Shown here: positions 33,762 to 42,903 of the stretch, one piece after another | How the letters are laid out: each line of letters begins with the position of its first letter | Numbering within the stretch: position 1 is the stretch's first letter | Source: Pseudovibrio japonicus | GTDB lineage: Bacteria > Pseudomonadota > Alphaproteobacteria > Rhizobiales > Stappiaceae | NCBI RefSeq assembly: GCF_014651595.1 | Contig: NZ_BMXE01000008.1 | Location: forward strand, 124,001-188,000 | Reading direction: 5' to 3' | DNA length: 64,000 nucleotides | Translations under genes and position numbers: made by a program | Notes under the pieces: model-generated | Seen by the model: only the letters and a program-made list of their open reading frames with translations | Database searches by the model: none | Told to the model about the DNA's origin: nothing

Positions 33762-34931
33762 ATGACTGATACGCTTGCTCCTGCGGTACAAATCTGCCGC
33801 GACCTCATCCGCTGCCCAAGTGTTACCCCGGCTGAAGGCGGTGCACTTTCCACACTCGAAAAACTGCTTGCAGACGCCGGTTTCACCGTCTCCCGCGTGA
33901 CGTTCTCAGATGAGAATACACCGGACGTTGAGAACCTGTTTGCCACCATCGGCACAGGTAAACCACACTTCGTATTCGCTGGTCACACCGATGTTGTGCC
34001 CGTTGGCGACGAAGCAGCATGGACCCACGGTCCCTTCGACGGAACTATCGCAGACGGCAAGCTTCATGGTCGTGGAACCGCAGACATGAAAGGCGGTGTG
34101 GCCGCATTCGCTGCCGCCGCAATCGACTATGTCAAAGCGCATCCAAACGGAATTCCCGGCCAGATCTCCTTCCTGATCACAGGCGACGAAGAAGGCCCGG
34201 CCATCAACGGCACAGTTAAGCTGCTGGAATGGGCAAAAGAGCAGGGGCAAGTATTTGACGCCTGCATTGTGGGCGAACCAACCAACCCGGATGCTCTCGG
34301 TGATGCAATCAAAGTTGGCCGCCGCGGCTCGTTAACCGGCACAATCAAAGTCAACGGCACACAGGGCCACGTCGCTTATCAGCATCTGGCCGATAACCCG
34401 GTACCGGGCATGCTCAAACTCTTGAGCGCTGTTGCAGAAGTGGAACTCGACGAAGGCAACGAGCGCTTCCAGCCTTCCAATCTGGAAATCACGACCGTTG
34501 ATGTTGGTAATACAGCAACCAACATTATCCCGGCGCATGTCATGGCGAGGTTCAACATTCGCTTCAACGATCAATGGTCTGTCAGCTCTCTAAGCGAACA
34601 CATCACGAAGCTGCTGAGTGATGCAGCGCCAGAAGGCCTTGACTGGAGCATTGAGTTCGCCAGAGAGGCAACCGACAGCTTCCTGACCCATGACGAAGCC
34701 CTGATTCAGACCTTGTCCAACTCCATCAAGACTGTCACGGGTCGCACCCCGGAACTTTCAACCGGCGGCGGAACCTCCGATGCGCGTTTCATCAAGAACT
34801 ACTGTGCAGTTGTTGAGTTCGGGCTGGTCGGGCAGACCATGCACAAGGTTGATGAACACGTTGCTGTCTCTGACATCGAACAGCTCGCTGACATCTACCT
34901 CCGCTTCCTGCAAGATTACTTTCAAGCCTAG
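33762..34931 (+). CDS. dapE: Succinyl-diaminopimelate desuccinylase
   Basis: This 389-residue M20 metallohydrolase makes LL-diaminopimelate and succinate in lysine and peptidoglycan synthesis. Zinc-site motifs are FAGHTDVVPVGD, HGRGTADMKGG, TGDEEGPA with the catalytic Glu, and IVGEPTN; the dimerisation domain contains NGTQGHVAYQHLADNP. The C-terminal STGGGTSDARF is diagnostic of DapE within M20. The start ATG at 33762 is preceded by GGAG at close spacing. dapE next to truA-fmt-def is a common arrangement in Hyphomicrobiales. Confidence 0.95.
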   Translation: MTDTLAPAVQICRDLIRCPSVTPAEGGALSTLEKLLADAGFTVSRVTFSDENTPDVENLFATIGTGKPHFVFAGHTDVVPVGDEAAWTHGPFDGTIADGKLHGRGTADMKGGVAAFAAAAIDYVKAHPNGIPGQISFLITGDEEGPAINGTVKLLEWAKEQGQVFDACIVGEPTNPDALGDAIKVGRRGSLTGTIKVNGTQGHVAYQHLADNPVPGMLKLLSAVAEVELDEGNERFQPSNLEITTVDVGNTATNIIPAHVMARFNIRFNDQWSVSSLSEHITKLLSDAAPEGLDWSIEFAREATDSFLTHDEALIQTLSNSIKTVTGRTPELSTGGGTSDARFIKNYCAVVEFGLVGQTMHKVDEHVAVSDIEQLADIYLRFLQDYFQA

Positions 34932-34952
34932 CAGATTTGAGAATTTTATATT

Positions 34953-35615
34953 TTGACGTTTCCAAGCATTCAGGAAATCCGAGCCTATAGCACTGCCTCG
35001 TGGCAGGTGGTGATGGGAAACCCGGAAGCCTTGCAGCAGTTCGACTTGTCTGTTGCAGGGTTTTGGCGATCATTCTACGCGCAGCTTGTTGCCTTAGCTT
35101 TGGGTCTAGCAAGCCTGTTGATATTCATACCTTTCTCGGCCGATGGCAGCATTTTGCAACTAGGCGAGTTTTTGGGTGGGCAACCTTCAGAGGTGCTTTA
35201 CAGATTAGCCATCTACGTTGTTGTTCTGATTTGGCCTGCACTAAATTGCGTGGTGTTTGCTTACACGACTGGTTGCCTGTCAGACCGTTTAGGTATTCGT
35301 GATACCTACAGCAACTATATAATAGTAAGAAACTGGGCGACGGTTGTCTTAGCTTGTTTTACGATCCTGTTTGAGCTGTTGATGCGCCTTTCTGGTTCGG
35401 CTCTGTTGGAACAGGTGCTTGCTTATCTGCCCGCTTTTTTGGGACTTTGGGTATATTTTAGAGTTGCTCGATTAGTAGCTTTAGCAACAATACCAGTTTC
35501 GTTCGGGTTGCTCGCGCTGGAGTTTGTTGTGGACTTGGCTCTTGTTCTCATACCAACATACCTAATCTTCACACCAGTATTCGTCATCAGTATGTTAGCA
35601 GGCTGGGTATTTTAG
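34953..35615 (+). CDS. Unknown integral membrane protein, tandem paralogue 1
   Basis: Unnamed 220-residue protein with about five hydrophobic helices. The N-terminus SIQEI..YSTASWQVVMG.PEALQQFDLSVAGFWRSF matches the start of the next gene nearly position for position, and SNYIIVRNWATVV matches GPYIIVRNWSTLL there, so the two are tandem paralogues. The start is a TTG 21 nt after dapE. The second half of this gene is AT-richer in third positions than dapE, hinting at weaker codon selection. It may be a Yip1-like membrane organiser, but I cannot support that. Confidence 0.78.
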   Translation: MTFPSIQEIRAYSTASWQVVMGNPEALQQFDLSVAGFWRSFYAQLVALALGLASLLIFIPFSADGSILQLGEFLGGQPSEVLYRLAIYVVVLIWPALNCVVFAYTTGCLSDRLGIRDTYSNYIIVRNWATVVLACFTILFELLMRLSGSALLEQVLAYLPAFLGLWVYFRVARLVALATIPVSFGLLALEFVVDLALVLIPTYLIFTPVFVISMLAGWVF

Positions 35616-35642
35616 ACGATTATAGATTGAAAGTGTTTTTCG

Positions 35643-36251
35643 ATGGCTCTTAGCATTCAGGAAATTGGGCAGTCCTGCATAGCATCATGGCGGGTGATGA
35701 AGGGGGAAACAGAGGCGTTGCAGCAGTTTGACCTGTCTGCAGATGGCTTCTGGCGCTCCTTTTTGGTTATCTTTCTGCTGCTTCCCTTCTATTTCCTGAG
35801 CCTCATCTCAGAGCAAGCCCTGATGCTCGAATACAATCTGGAGCAGGGGCAGGAGGCAGCCGAGATCGCTTCTGGCGGCGCACTGCTCTATATCGGCAAA
35901 ACCCTGTCTCTGTTTGTAGACTGGGTCACCTTCCCAATTGTCCTTGCTGTGTTGGCAGGCTCTATAGGGATCAAGCGCACCTACGGTCCTTACATCATCG
36001 TCCGAAACTGGAGCACACTACTCATCCTGCTGCCGCAGACGCTTTTGAACCTGCTCTACCTCGCAGGCATCATCCCGTCTGCTTTGCTGGTCATGCTGAC
36101 CTTCCCCATTGTCGGGTGGGTTCTGTGGTTCAGATTCCAAATCGCCCGCGTCGCAGGGGACTGCAATGTCTCAACCGCCATCGGTCTGGTGATTCTGGAT
36201 TTAGTCCTGTCGATCCTGATCAGCGCCTCGTTTGACCGCCTATTTGCTTGA
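35643..36251 (+). CDS. Unknown integral membrane protein, tandem paralogue 2
   Basis: Unnamed 202-residue protein with about five hydrophobic helices, paralogous to the gene before it (shared SIQEIGQS..ASW, EALQQFDLS..GFWRSF, YIIVRNWSTL). The amphipathic N-terminal 40 residues precede the first helix. It is 27 bp after its paralogue and 96 bp before a DUF2189 gene, another multi-pass membrane protein, so the three may act together. No catalytic motif is visible. Confidence 0.8.
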   Translation: MALSIQEIGQSCIASWRVMKGETEALQQFDLSADGFWRSFLVIFLLLPFYFLSLISEQALMLEYNLEQGQEAAEIASGGALLYIGKTLSLFVDWVTFPIVLAVLAGSIGIKRTYGPYIIVRNWSTLLILLPQTLLNLLYLAGIIPSALLVMLTFPIVGWVLWFRFQIARVAGDCNVSTAIGLVILDLVLSILISASFDRLFA

Positions 36252-36347
36252 TCAAACCAGTTTTTCTTCAACCCCTTCAAATTTTCGGTAGCGCTCCTCT
36301 CAGTTTCCGCGCAAACTTAACGTGGAGGAAAATTGGGAGGGACGGAA

Positions 36348-37163
36348 ATGTCAGACAATCATCTGACCGCGCCTGCGGGTGCGCAAAACTCGCCACACAA
36401 ACCGGCGAAGCCTATTGTTCGTCATGTCACTCTGGAGGATGTCACAAGCTCCCTGAAGCTTGGAATTCTGGACTTCGTAAAGACGCCGGTGATTGGCCTG
36501 ACCTTCGGCGCGTTCTTTATGATCGGCGGCATACTGGTCACGCTGCTCTCGTTCTGGGTGGACATGAGCTACATCAGCTACCCGCTGGCCTGCGGCTTCC
36601 TGCTGCTCGGCCCATTCGCAGCGCTCGGGCTTTATGAAGCATCCAGGCAGCTACAGTCAGGACAAACACCCCGCATGGGCGGCCTGTTCACCCTCATGTG
36701 GGAACAACGCCGTGGTGAAATCGCGTGGATGGCCTTCGTGGTCATCTTCATCCAGTTCCTATGGATGTTTAAGGTCCACCTGCTGCTGGCTCTCTTTCTG
36801 GGAATGAAGGGTTACGGCACGTTTATGCAGTTCGTGCAGACAGTCTTTGAAACGCCAGATGGACTGCTGTTTCTTTTCGCAGGCCACATAGTTGGCGCTT
36901 TCTTTGCTCTGCTGCTCTTTGCAGTCAGCGTGGTGTCTTTCCCGATGCTGTTGGATACAGAGGTGGACTTTGTGACCGCGATGATAACCAGCTTCAAGGT
37001 GGTCACGGGAAGTCCAGTGGTGATGGTTGGCTGGGGACTGCTCATCACCGCAATTTTGATGGCCTCAATGATCCCGGCGTTTGTCGGCTTGCTGGTCACG
37101 TTGCCAGTGCTCGGGCATACTACGTGGCATCTGTACAAACGGGTAGTTACTTTCAAGGAATAG
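36348..37163 (+). CDS. DUF2189 family membrane protein
   Basis: This 271-residue protein has a polar N-terminus (about 45 residues with RHVTLEDVTSSLKLGILDF) and about six hydrophobic helices, matching DUF2189 membrane proteins found near cytochrome-related genes in many alphaproteobacteria. The LLLGPFAALGLYEASRQL segment and LLDTEVDFVTAMITSFKVV are typical. GGAGG lies 7 nt before the ATG at 36348. Function unknown. The gene converges on truA. Confidence 0.85.
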   Translation: MSDNHLTAPAGAQNSPHKPAKPIVRHVTLEDVTSSLKLGILDFVKTPVIGLTFGAFFMIGGILVTLLSFWVDMSYISYPLACGFLLLGPFAALGLYEASRQLQSGQTPRMGGLFTLMWEQRRGEIAWMAFVVIFIQFLWMFKVHLLLALFLGMKGYGTFMQFVQTVFETPDGLLFLFAGHIVGAFFALLLFAVSVVSFPMLLDTEVDFVTAMITSFKVVTGSPVVMVGWGLLITAILMASMIPAFVGLLVTLPVLGHTTWHLYKRVVTFKE

Positions 37164-37176
37164 TAAAACCTTGGCG

Positions 37177-37202
37177 AACCGGAGGTGGATTACCTCCGGT
37201 TT
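37177..37202. terminator. Perfect hairpin between convergent DUF2189 and truA genes
   Basis: AACCGGAGGT and ACCTCCGGTT form a perfect 10-bp stem with a 6-nt loop. It lies 13 nt after one stop and about 28 nt before the other, so it can serve both directions. No long T-run follows on either strand. Confidence 0.65.
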
Positions 37203-37230
37203 CGATTGTCAGGGCCAGATAGGAGAGCGT

Positions 37231-38061
37231 CTAGTCTTCTTCATCCGCTGGAGCTTCATCAGGCGCGATGTTTTTCAAACTATCCTGATAGGCGAGAAAT
37301 GACGCTTCATCCTCTTCCGGAGTGCGGTAATCCACCTGAGTGAGGTAAAGCCCCTCAGGCACAGCGACAGGCCCACAGGCCTTTCTGTCACACGCCTCAA
37401 GTGCGGCCTTCAGATCATCTTTGGTCCAGCGCTCTTCGCCCACAAGACGTAGACTGCCCACCATAGACCGAACCTGATTGTGCAGGAAGGACCGTGAGCT
37501 GCATTCCAAAAACACATGATAGCCCTGCCGATACACGCAGATGCGCTCCATCGTCTTCCACGGGCTCTTTGCCTGACAGCGTGTATGCCGAAACGTCGTG
37601 AAATCATGGTGGCCAAGCAGCACTTGCGCCGCTTCGTTCATGGCCTCCGCATCCAGCTCCGGTTTCACATACCACGCCAGCCCGCGATCATGGGTCAGCG
37701 GCTCAAGTCGGTTGGCGATCTTGTAGCGGTAGTGACGGCGGATCGCGGAAAAGCGGGCATCAAAACCAAGTCCGGCTTTCTCGCAGGCCAGAATGGCAAC
37801 AGGGTCCGGCTGCGCATGAAAGTTCAGCGCATTTTTGACCGTTTCAGCAGGCCAGTCCTTTTCAAGATCCAGATGCGCCACCTGTCCGGTTGCATGCACA
37901 CCGGAATCCGTACGCCCTGCGCCGCCGATGGTGACAGTCTCGCCCGTGAAAGATTTGATTGCGCGCTCAATAACACCCTGAACTGTAGGTCCGTTGTCCT
38001 GACGCTGCCAGCCCACAAAAGGGCGTCCGTCATAATCAATGGTAATCTTGTAACGCGGCAT
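37231..38061 (-). CDS. truA: tRNA pseudouridine(38-40) synthase TruA
   Basis: This 276-residue enzyme makes pseudouridine at positions 38-40 of the tRNA anticodon stem. The catalytic Asp is in GGAGRTDSGVHATGQ, and the SFLHNQVRSMVG segment near the middle-C-terminal part is the other family signature. ATG at 38061 gives the standard MPRYKITIDYDG start; an in-frame upstream ATG at 38076 would add 5 residues. It is the last gene of the minus-strand group def, fmt, GNAT, truA, about 150 bp after the GNAT gene. Confidence 0.95.
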   Translation of the reverse strand: MPRYKITIDYDGRPFVGWQRQDNGPTVQGVIERAIKSFTGETVTIGGAGRTDSGVHATGQVAHLDLEKDWPAETVKNALNFHAQPDPVAILACEKAGLGFDARFSAIRRHYRYKIANRLEPLTHDRGLAWYVKPELDAEAMNEAAQVLLGHHDFTTFRHTRCQAKSPWKTMERICVYRQGYHVFLECSSRSFLHNQVRSMVGSLRLVGEERWTKDDLKAALEACDRKACGPVAVPEGLYLTQVDYRTPEEDEASFLAYQDSLKNIAPDEAPADEED

Positions 38062-38213
38062 TCTTGTTCTTTGCAAAGTTAAGCGAGCAGACTGTGAGCC
38101 AGTGTGCTGAAGGTTAGACAGGCATGTGCCCGCAGGATATCTCGGAAATTCCGCGCTGTACTATCAGATTTGCAAGAGCAAGGCCAGACCTCACACGGTG
38201 GCCACAAGAGAAC

Positions 38214-38753
38214 CTACTCAAACTCCTGAAAAGGTGTGGCATAGCTCACTTCAACGGGCAGGTCTTTATGCCCTGCATGTGTAAACGGCAAAGCCATGAA
38301 GATTGGTCCGGCGTATGGTCCTTGCACCTTTTTTGCCAGCTCGCCATCAAAGCCGAAGCGAGAATAGTAGTCAGGGGCACCCAGCACCAGCACCAGATCT
38401 TCACCCATCCCTTGAAGGTCATCCAGTGCTTCTTGAATAAGCTTGGTGCCAACCCCTTTGTTCTGCATAGCAGGGTCAACACAAACAGGAGCAAGGCAGC
38501 TGATTTTGAGACTGTGTCCCTTGCCAGAACCCGTCACACGGGAAAAGGCGAGGTGCCCGAGCAGATTGCCGTCACGATCCGTTGCAATCCGCTCCAGAAC
38601 CAGCGCCCCACAGGCGCGCAGTCGTTCGACAAGGCGCCCTTCATTGTTCTGCCCAAAGGCCCGAGCCAGCAGAGATAAAATGGCAGGCTCGTCTTTCTTC
38701 TCAGGCGCGCGCAGACCAACCTGATCCTCTCCAATCTGGTGGAACTCAACCAT
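38214..38753 (-). CDS. GNAT family N-acetyltransferase (YhbS-like)
   Basis: This 179-residue acetyltransferase has the GNAT core: CLAPVCVDPAMQNKGVGTKLIQEAL contains beta strand 4 and the acetyl-CoA loop (Q-x-K-G-V-G), and LGAPDYYSRFGF is the YhbS-like C-terminal mark. Substrate unknown. It lies 55 bp after fmt on the same strand, inserted between fmt and truA, and is probably co-transcribed with them. Confidence 0.88.
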   Translation of the reverse strand: MVEFHQIGEDQVGLRAPEKKDEPAILSLLARAFGQNNEGRLVERLRACGALVLERIATDRDGNLLGHLAFSRVTGSGKGHSLKISCLAPVCVDPAMQNKGVGTKLIQEALDDLQGMGEDLVLVLGAPDYYSRFGFDGELAKKVQGPYAGPIFMALPFTHAGHKDLPVEVSYATPFQEFE

Positions 38754-38808
38754 GATGCCTCCGCGCTTCCTACTGTTACTTAAGGAAAGCCTATCTGATT
38801 ACGCTGGG

Positions 38809-39753
38809 TCAGGAAACTGTTTCTCCAACACTAAGCTTAGAGCCACGTAAAAATTCCTCGGCAGACATCGCCTTTTTGCCCGCACGCTGAACCTGCACCA
38901 GCTTGATCGCGCCAGAACCGCAGGCAACGCTTAAAGTGTTGGCTTCTGCTTCCAGAACTTCACCAGCAGCACCTGTCCCATCAGCCAGATGACTGCGCAG
39001 GATCTTCACCCGCTCAGGATTCTTCCCGCCCAGCTCCATCTCGCACCATGCACCGGGGAAGGGAGAAAGACCGCGAATGTGGTTGTGTACTTGCTCTGCC
39101 GGCAATGACCAGTCAACGCGCGTTTCGCTCTTCTGAATCTTCTTGGCATAAGTCACACCCTCATCAGTCTGAGGCGTAGCGCCAAGAGCACCGCGGGAAA
39201 GGGCCGAAAGCGCCCGCACCATCAGATCGCCGCCCAAAGCGGAAAGCCGGTCATGCAACTCACCAGCTGTCATGTCTTCGGTAATCGCAACGGTCTCGGA
39301 CATGCACACAGGGCCAGTGTCCAGCCCTTCTTCCATCTGCATCACCTGAATACCAGAGGCTTTGTCACCAGCCATAATCGCCCGGTTAATCGGCGCAGCC
39401 CCGCGCCAGCGTGGCAGCAGGGAGGCGTGCCCGTTCAGGCAGCCATGCTCGGTGCCGTCCAAAATAGCTTTTGGCAGCAACAGGCCATAGGCCACCACCA
39501 CAGCAACATCAGCTTCAAACGAGCGGAACCGTTCCTGTTCCTCTTCGCTTTTCAGGGAAGTTGGAGTGAAGACAGGAATGCCAAGGCTTTCTGCTGCTTC
39601 ATGAACTGGCGTTTTCTTCAGCTCCATGCCGCGTCCGGCTTTGCGTGGTGGCTGTGAGTAACAAGCGACCACGTCCCAACCTTGCCCGACAATCTCGAAA
39701 AGTGTCGGAACGGAGAAATCAGGAGTACCCATAAAGATGACGCGCAATGACAT
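38809..39753 (-). CDS. fmt: Methionyl-tRNA formyltransferase
   Basis: This 314-residue enzyme formylates initiator Met-tRNA using 10-formyl-tetrahydrofolate. The N-terminal formyltransferase domain begins [13 protein letters not shown]; the catalytic Asn-His-Asp set lies in [18 protein letters not shown] and the following MEEGLDTGP region. The C-terminal domain (about 205-314) binds tRNA. It is downstream of def on the same strand, as usual, but a strong terminator lies between them, so it likely has its own promoter as well. Confidence 0.96.
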   Translation of the reverse strand: MSLRVIFMGTPDFSVPTLFEIVGQGWDVVACYSQPPRKAGRGMELKKTPVHEAAESLGIPVFTPTSLKSEEEQERFRSFEADVAVVVAYGLLLPKAILDGTEHGCLNGHASLLPRWRGAAPINRAIMAGDKASGIQVMQMEEGLDTGPVCMSETVAITEDMTAGELHDRLSALGGDLMVRALSALSRGALGATPQTDEGVTYAKKIQKSETRVDWSLPAEQVHNHIRGLSPFPGAWCEMELGGKNPERVKILRSHLADGTGAAGEVLEAEANTLSVACGSGAIKLVQVQRAGKKAMSAEEFLRGSKLSVGETVS

Positions 39754-39831
39754 AGCTGACCTGCCTGGCTGTAATTCTTGTATTCCTGCTTTAATGCGTC
39801 AGCTACCGGGTGAGGACAAGGAAAAAACAAC

Positions 39832-39862
39832 AAAAAAAGCGGCTCTCCAAAGAAGGCCGCTT
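39832..39862 (-). terminator. Rho-independent terminator of def (minus strand)
   Basis: On the minus strand AAGCGGCC and the matching CCGCTT arms enclose a loop and lead straight into a run of seven Ts and a second T-rich tract. It lies about 25 bp after the def stop and before the fmt start, so it would cut or weaken def-fmt co-transcription. Confidence 0.85.
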
Positions 39863-39885
39863 CATCCGCTTACAATGTGCAAGGA

Positions 39886-40413
39886 TCAGGCTTGTTTTGC
39901 CTGCTTGACCATCTTCTTCACAATCCGCTCGCGCTTCAGGCGGGACAGATAGTCGATAAACAGCACGCCGTTCAAATGGTCCAGCTCATGCTGAATGCAG
40001 GTTGCCAGCAGATCGGCAGCTTCAAGTTCCTGCTTTTCACCGTCAATGTTAAGGAAGGAGACCCGAATCTTTGCTGGGCGCTCAACATCCTCGTAGACAC
40101 CGGGAATGGACAGGCACCCTTCCTGATAGGTGTTCTTCTCTTCAGAAGACCATGTGATCTCAGGATTGATGAAAACCATCGGCTCTTTTTCGAAGCTTTC
40201 GTCTTCTTCGTTTTCGCGCTCTGCAACATCCAGAACGAACATGCGTTTCATAACACCGATCTGACTTGCAGCTAGGCCGATGCCCGGCGCGTCATACATG
40301 GTTTCCAGCATGTCGTCGGCAAGTTTTCTGATTTCGTCGTTGATGTCTTCAATCGGAGCGCACTTCTCGCGAAGGCAGGTTTCCGGGACAAATTTAATCT
40401 CGCGAATCGTCAT
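39886..40413 (-). CDS. def: Peptide deformylase
   Basis: This 175-residue metalloenzyme removes the formyl group from nascent proteins. All three motifs are present: GIGLAASQIG (motif 1), EGCLSIPG with the metal-binding Cys (motif 2), and HELDHLNG with the two His ligands and catalytic Glu (motif 3), which makes it a type I active enzyme rather than a degenerate paralogue. It is divergent from rmuC and upstream of fmt. Confidence 0.97.
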   Translation of the reverse strand: MTIREIKFVPETCLREKCAPIEDINDEIRKLADDMLETMYDAPGIGLAASQIGVMKRMFVLDVAERENEEDESFEKEPMVFINPEITWSSEEKNTYQEGCLSIPGVYEDVERPAKIRVSFLNIDGEKQELEAADLLATCIQHELDHLNGVLFIDYLSRLKRERIVKKMVKQAKQA

Positions 40414-40644
40414 AATTACTTTTGAGTTTGTTCTCGTTGCAAAGCTGCCCGCTCAACGTGAGGTCGGCCGACGTGGTTGTTCAGGCTTCATATCCTCTTA
40501 TCGGAAATTTGCCAAGGCGTAGACTATAAGCTTTTCGCCAGAGCTTTTTAAGGGCACTCCCCATCAATTGAAGGATGTGGGTTGCGGTGCATCCAAGAAA
40601 GCTGAGAGGTTTCGCGGCCTTGCAAAGTGTTCTATGTTTGTTTC

Positions 40645-41868
40645 ATGGAACAGACAGTCTTCTCATTCGGTGCATATACCTTTTCGTTTATCCAGGCAGT
40701 CACGGTGGGCGGTGGGCTTTTTTTCCTGCTGCTGCTCGTCTGGATTATGAGCCTGCGTGCAAAATTAAACCAAGCGCGCGGTGTATCGATACTGGAGCAA
40801 AAGCGGGCAGAGGATACAGAAGCGGCATTAGCCGAGCTGGTCCGCTCCAACGGTGAAATGACAGGCCGTATGCAAACCATGGCAGAAGTTTTCGGCTCCC
40901 GTCAGTCGGACCTGCTGCGTGTCGTCAACGACCGTCTTGATGGCCTTGGCAAAACGCTAGGCGCCTCTGTTCTGGAAACCCACCGCCAAACCCACGCAAG
41001 TCTGACAGGACTGCAGGAGCGGATGGCGCTGCTCGACAAGGCCAACAAAACCATGGGCGAGCTGGCCGGGCAGGTGACGGACCTGCAGATGGTGCTGAAT
41101 GACAAGCAGTCCCGTGGTGCGTTTGGACAAGGGCGCATGGAAGCGATCATCGACGATGCGCTGCCGCCAACAAGTTTCACCCTGCAGGGCACGCTCTCCA
41201 ACCGTTCCCGTCCCGATTGCCTGATCCACATGCCAACAGGTGCACCACCTTTGGTGGTTGATGCCAAGTTCCCGCTGGAGGCCTTCGCAGCGATCAAGGA
41301 CGCGGAGACCAAACCAGAGCTAAAGGAAGCGTCCAATCGCTTCCGAAAAGACATCTCCAAACACCTTGAAGATATCGCTGGTAAATACCTGCTACCGGGA
41401 GAGACGCAAGACACAGCGCTCATGTTCGTCCCATCCGAGAGCCTCTTTGCCGAGATCCACGAAGGCTTTCCGGACCTGACCCAAAAAGCCCACCGCCTAC
41501 GCGTGGTGATCGTCTCTCCATCCCTGCTTGTTCTCGCTGTACAGGTGATCCAGTCTGTCCTTCGAGACGCACGCATGCGCGAACAAGCCCACCTCATACA
41601 GGCCGAAGTCGGCAACCTCCTGCTGGATGTTGGTAGGCTGACCGAGCGTGTATCCAAGCTGCAAAACCACTTCGCCCAGACCAACAAGGATCTGGATCAG
41701 ATTATGATTTCCGGCGACAAGATCACCAACCGCGCCCGCAAGATTGATGAAATGCAGTTGGGTAGTAAGGCCAATGATCAGGTTTCCTCCTCAGCCTCGG
41801 GACCGCAAAAGACAACCCATCTGGCCGAAGACGAACTGCCATCCCCGTTCCAGTTTGATCGCAGATAA
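40645..41868 (+). CDS. rmuC: DNA recombination protein RmuC
   Basis: About 407 residues. An N-terminal membrane helix (about 14-36, VGGGLFFLLLLVWIMSL) is followed by a coiled-coil region (about 40-150) and the RmuC nuclease-like domain, recognisable from LIHMPTGAPPLVVDAKFPLE and the FVPSESLFAEI motif. RmuC limits inversions at short repeats and is a predicted PD-(D/E)xK-type protein. The ATG at 40645 was preferred to one at 40627. The gene ends 3 bp before the convergent LysR gene. It is often next to def in this group of bacteria. Confidence 0.92.
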   Translation: MEQTVFSFGAYTFSFIQAVTVGGGLFFLLLLVWIMSLRAKLNQARGVSILEQKRAEDTEAALAELVRSNGEMTGRMQTMAEVFGSRQSDLLRVVNDRLDGLGKTLGASVLETHRQTHASLTGLQERMALLDKANKTMGELAGQVTDLQMVLNDKQSRGAFGQGRMEAIIDDALPPTSFTLQGTLSNRSRPDCLIHMPTGAPPLVVDAKFPLEAFAAIKDAETKPELKEASNRFRKDISKHLEDIAGKYLLPGETQDTALMFVPSESLFAEIHEGFPDLTQKAHRLRVVIVSPSLLVLAVQVIQSVLRDARMREQAHLIQAEVGNLLLDVGRLTERVSKLQNHFAQTNKDLDQIMISGDKITNRARKIDEMQLGSKANDQVSSSASGPQKTTHLAEDELPSPFQFDRR

Positions 41869-41871
41869 AGC

Positions 41872-42789
41872 CTAAGGCTTGTGTGCCAGATGCTCCCGCA
41901 GCGCTGTCACCGCCGGACGCCTCCACGCTGCGGAGCTTGCCACCATATAATAGGCGTTGCCCGTCATATGTCGCGCCGGGATAGGCTCACTCAATGTCCC
42001 GTCCTCCAGATCGTTCTCGATCAGGACTGAGGGAAGCAGCGCAAGACCAAGCCCTTGACGGGCCGCCTCCAGCACCATGAAAAAATGTTCAAAGGAAAGG
42101 GACGTATCTCCGGGCAGATAGCTCGAAAGCTTGTGCGCCTCCGCCCAATAGTCCCAGCTGCCAAGCCGCGTGGAATGAACGAGGCGCGGAAACACCAATA
42201 AGTCTCTCAGGCTTTTGGGCTGTGCATCACCGAGAAGGCTGCTATGACATACAAGCACCATCTCCTCCTCGCAAATCCGGTAACTCTCCAACGCAGACCA
42301 ACTGCCACGCCCAACCGTCAACGCCACATCCACACTGGACGGGTCCCAGTTGACCGGATCCTTGTGTCCCGCCGAAAAATCAGCAGGAATAGTGACAAGG
42401 TCAATGCTGATAGCGGGGTAGGCCTGCGTGAACCCCTTGATCCGCTGCATGAGCCAAAGGTTGGCCAATGAGGGCAGGGTGCCGATACGCAGCTGACCAG
42501 AGACAGACCCCTTTAATTCGTGCTCCAGATCCTCAACCAATTTCAAGGCGCTCTTTGCCTTTTGGCTCAACAGCAAACCGTCCTGCGTTAGTGCTAATGT
42601 CTTGCCCTGCCGGGAAAATAAGACAAGCCCTAACTGCTCCTCCAGGTTTTGAATACGCCGAGAGACAGCCCCCTGCGTAATGCCCAGCTCTCTGGCTGCG
42701 CGGGTAAAACTGCCATGGCGGGCAGCTGCATCAAAAACAGGTAGCACCGCAAGGATTTGTGAGGTGATCGATAGACTGTGACGGCTCAT
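41872..42789 (-). CDS. LysR family transcriptional regulator (GcvA-like)
   Basis: This 305-residue LysR regulator has an N-terminal winged helix-turn-helix (about 12-70; FTRAARELGITQGAVSRRIQ) and a periplasmic-binding-like effector domain. The pattern VFDAAARHGSFTRAA puts it near the GcvA/AmpR branch. It is divergent from the VOC-nitrilase pair with 114 bp between starts, so it most likely controls those genes and itself. A perfect palindrome sits directly before its start codon. Confidence 0.92.
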   Translation of the reverse strand: MSRHSLSITSQILAVLPVFDAAARHGSFTRAARELGITQGAVSRRIQNLEEQLGLVLFSRQGKTLALTQDGLLLSQKAKSALKLVEDLEHELKGSVSGQLRIGTLPSLANLWLMQRIKGFTQAYPAISIDLVTIPADFSAGHKDPVNWDPSSVDVALTVGRGSWSALESYRICEEEMVLVCHSSLLGDAQPKSLRDLLVFPRLVHSTRLGSWDYWAEAHKLSSYLPGDTSLSFEHFFMVLEAARQGLGLALLPSVLIENDLEDGTLSEPIPARHMTGNAYYMVASSAAWRRPAVTALREHLAHKP

Positions 42790-42792
42790 GCT

Positions 42793-42807
42793 ATGAGTTT
42801 AACTCAT
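42793..42807. promoter_or_regulatory. Perfect palindrome at the LysR gene start, candidate operator
   Basis: ATGAGTT-T-AACTCAT is a perfect inverted repeat with a 1-nt centre, ending 4 nt before the LysR start codon. The half-site ATGAGTT occurs again at 42868-42874 in the same intergenic region, 30 nt before the VOC gene. It does not show the standard T-N11-A LysR pattern but its place suggests autoregulation. Confidence 0.5.
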
Positions 42808-42903
42808 GTCTATGTGACTGTCATTGGCCTATCTATGAGGTTTTAGGCAGTTTAAAACAACTCCAACATGAGTTCTGCGAATAACTACAAGGCGAGGCTG
42901 AAA

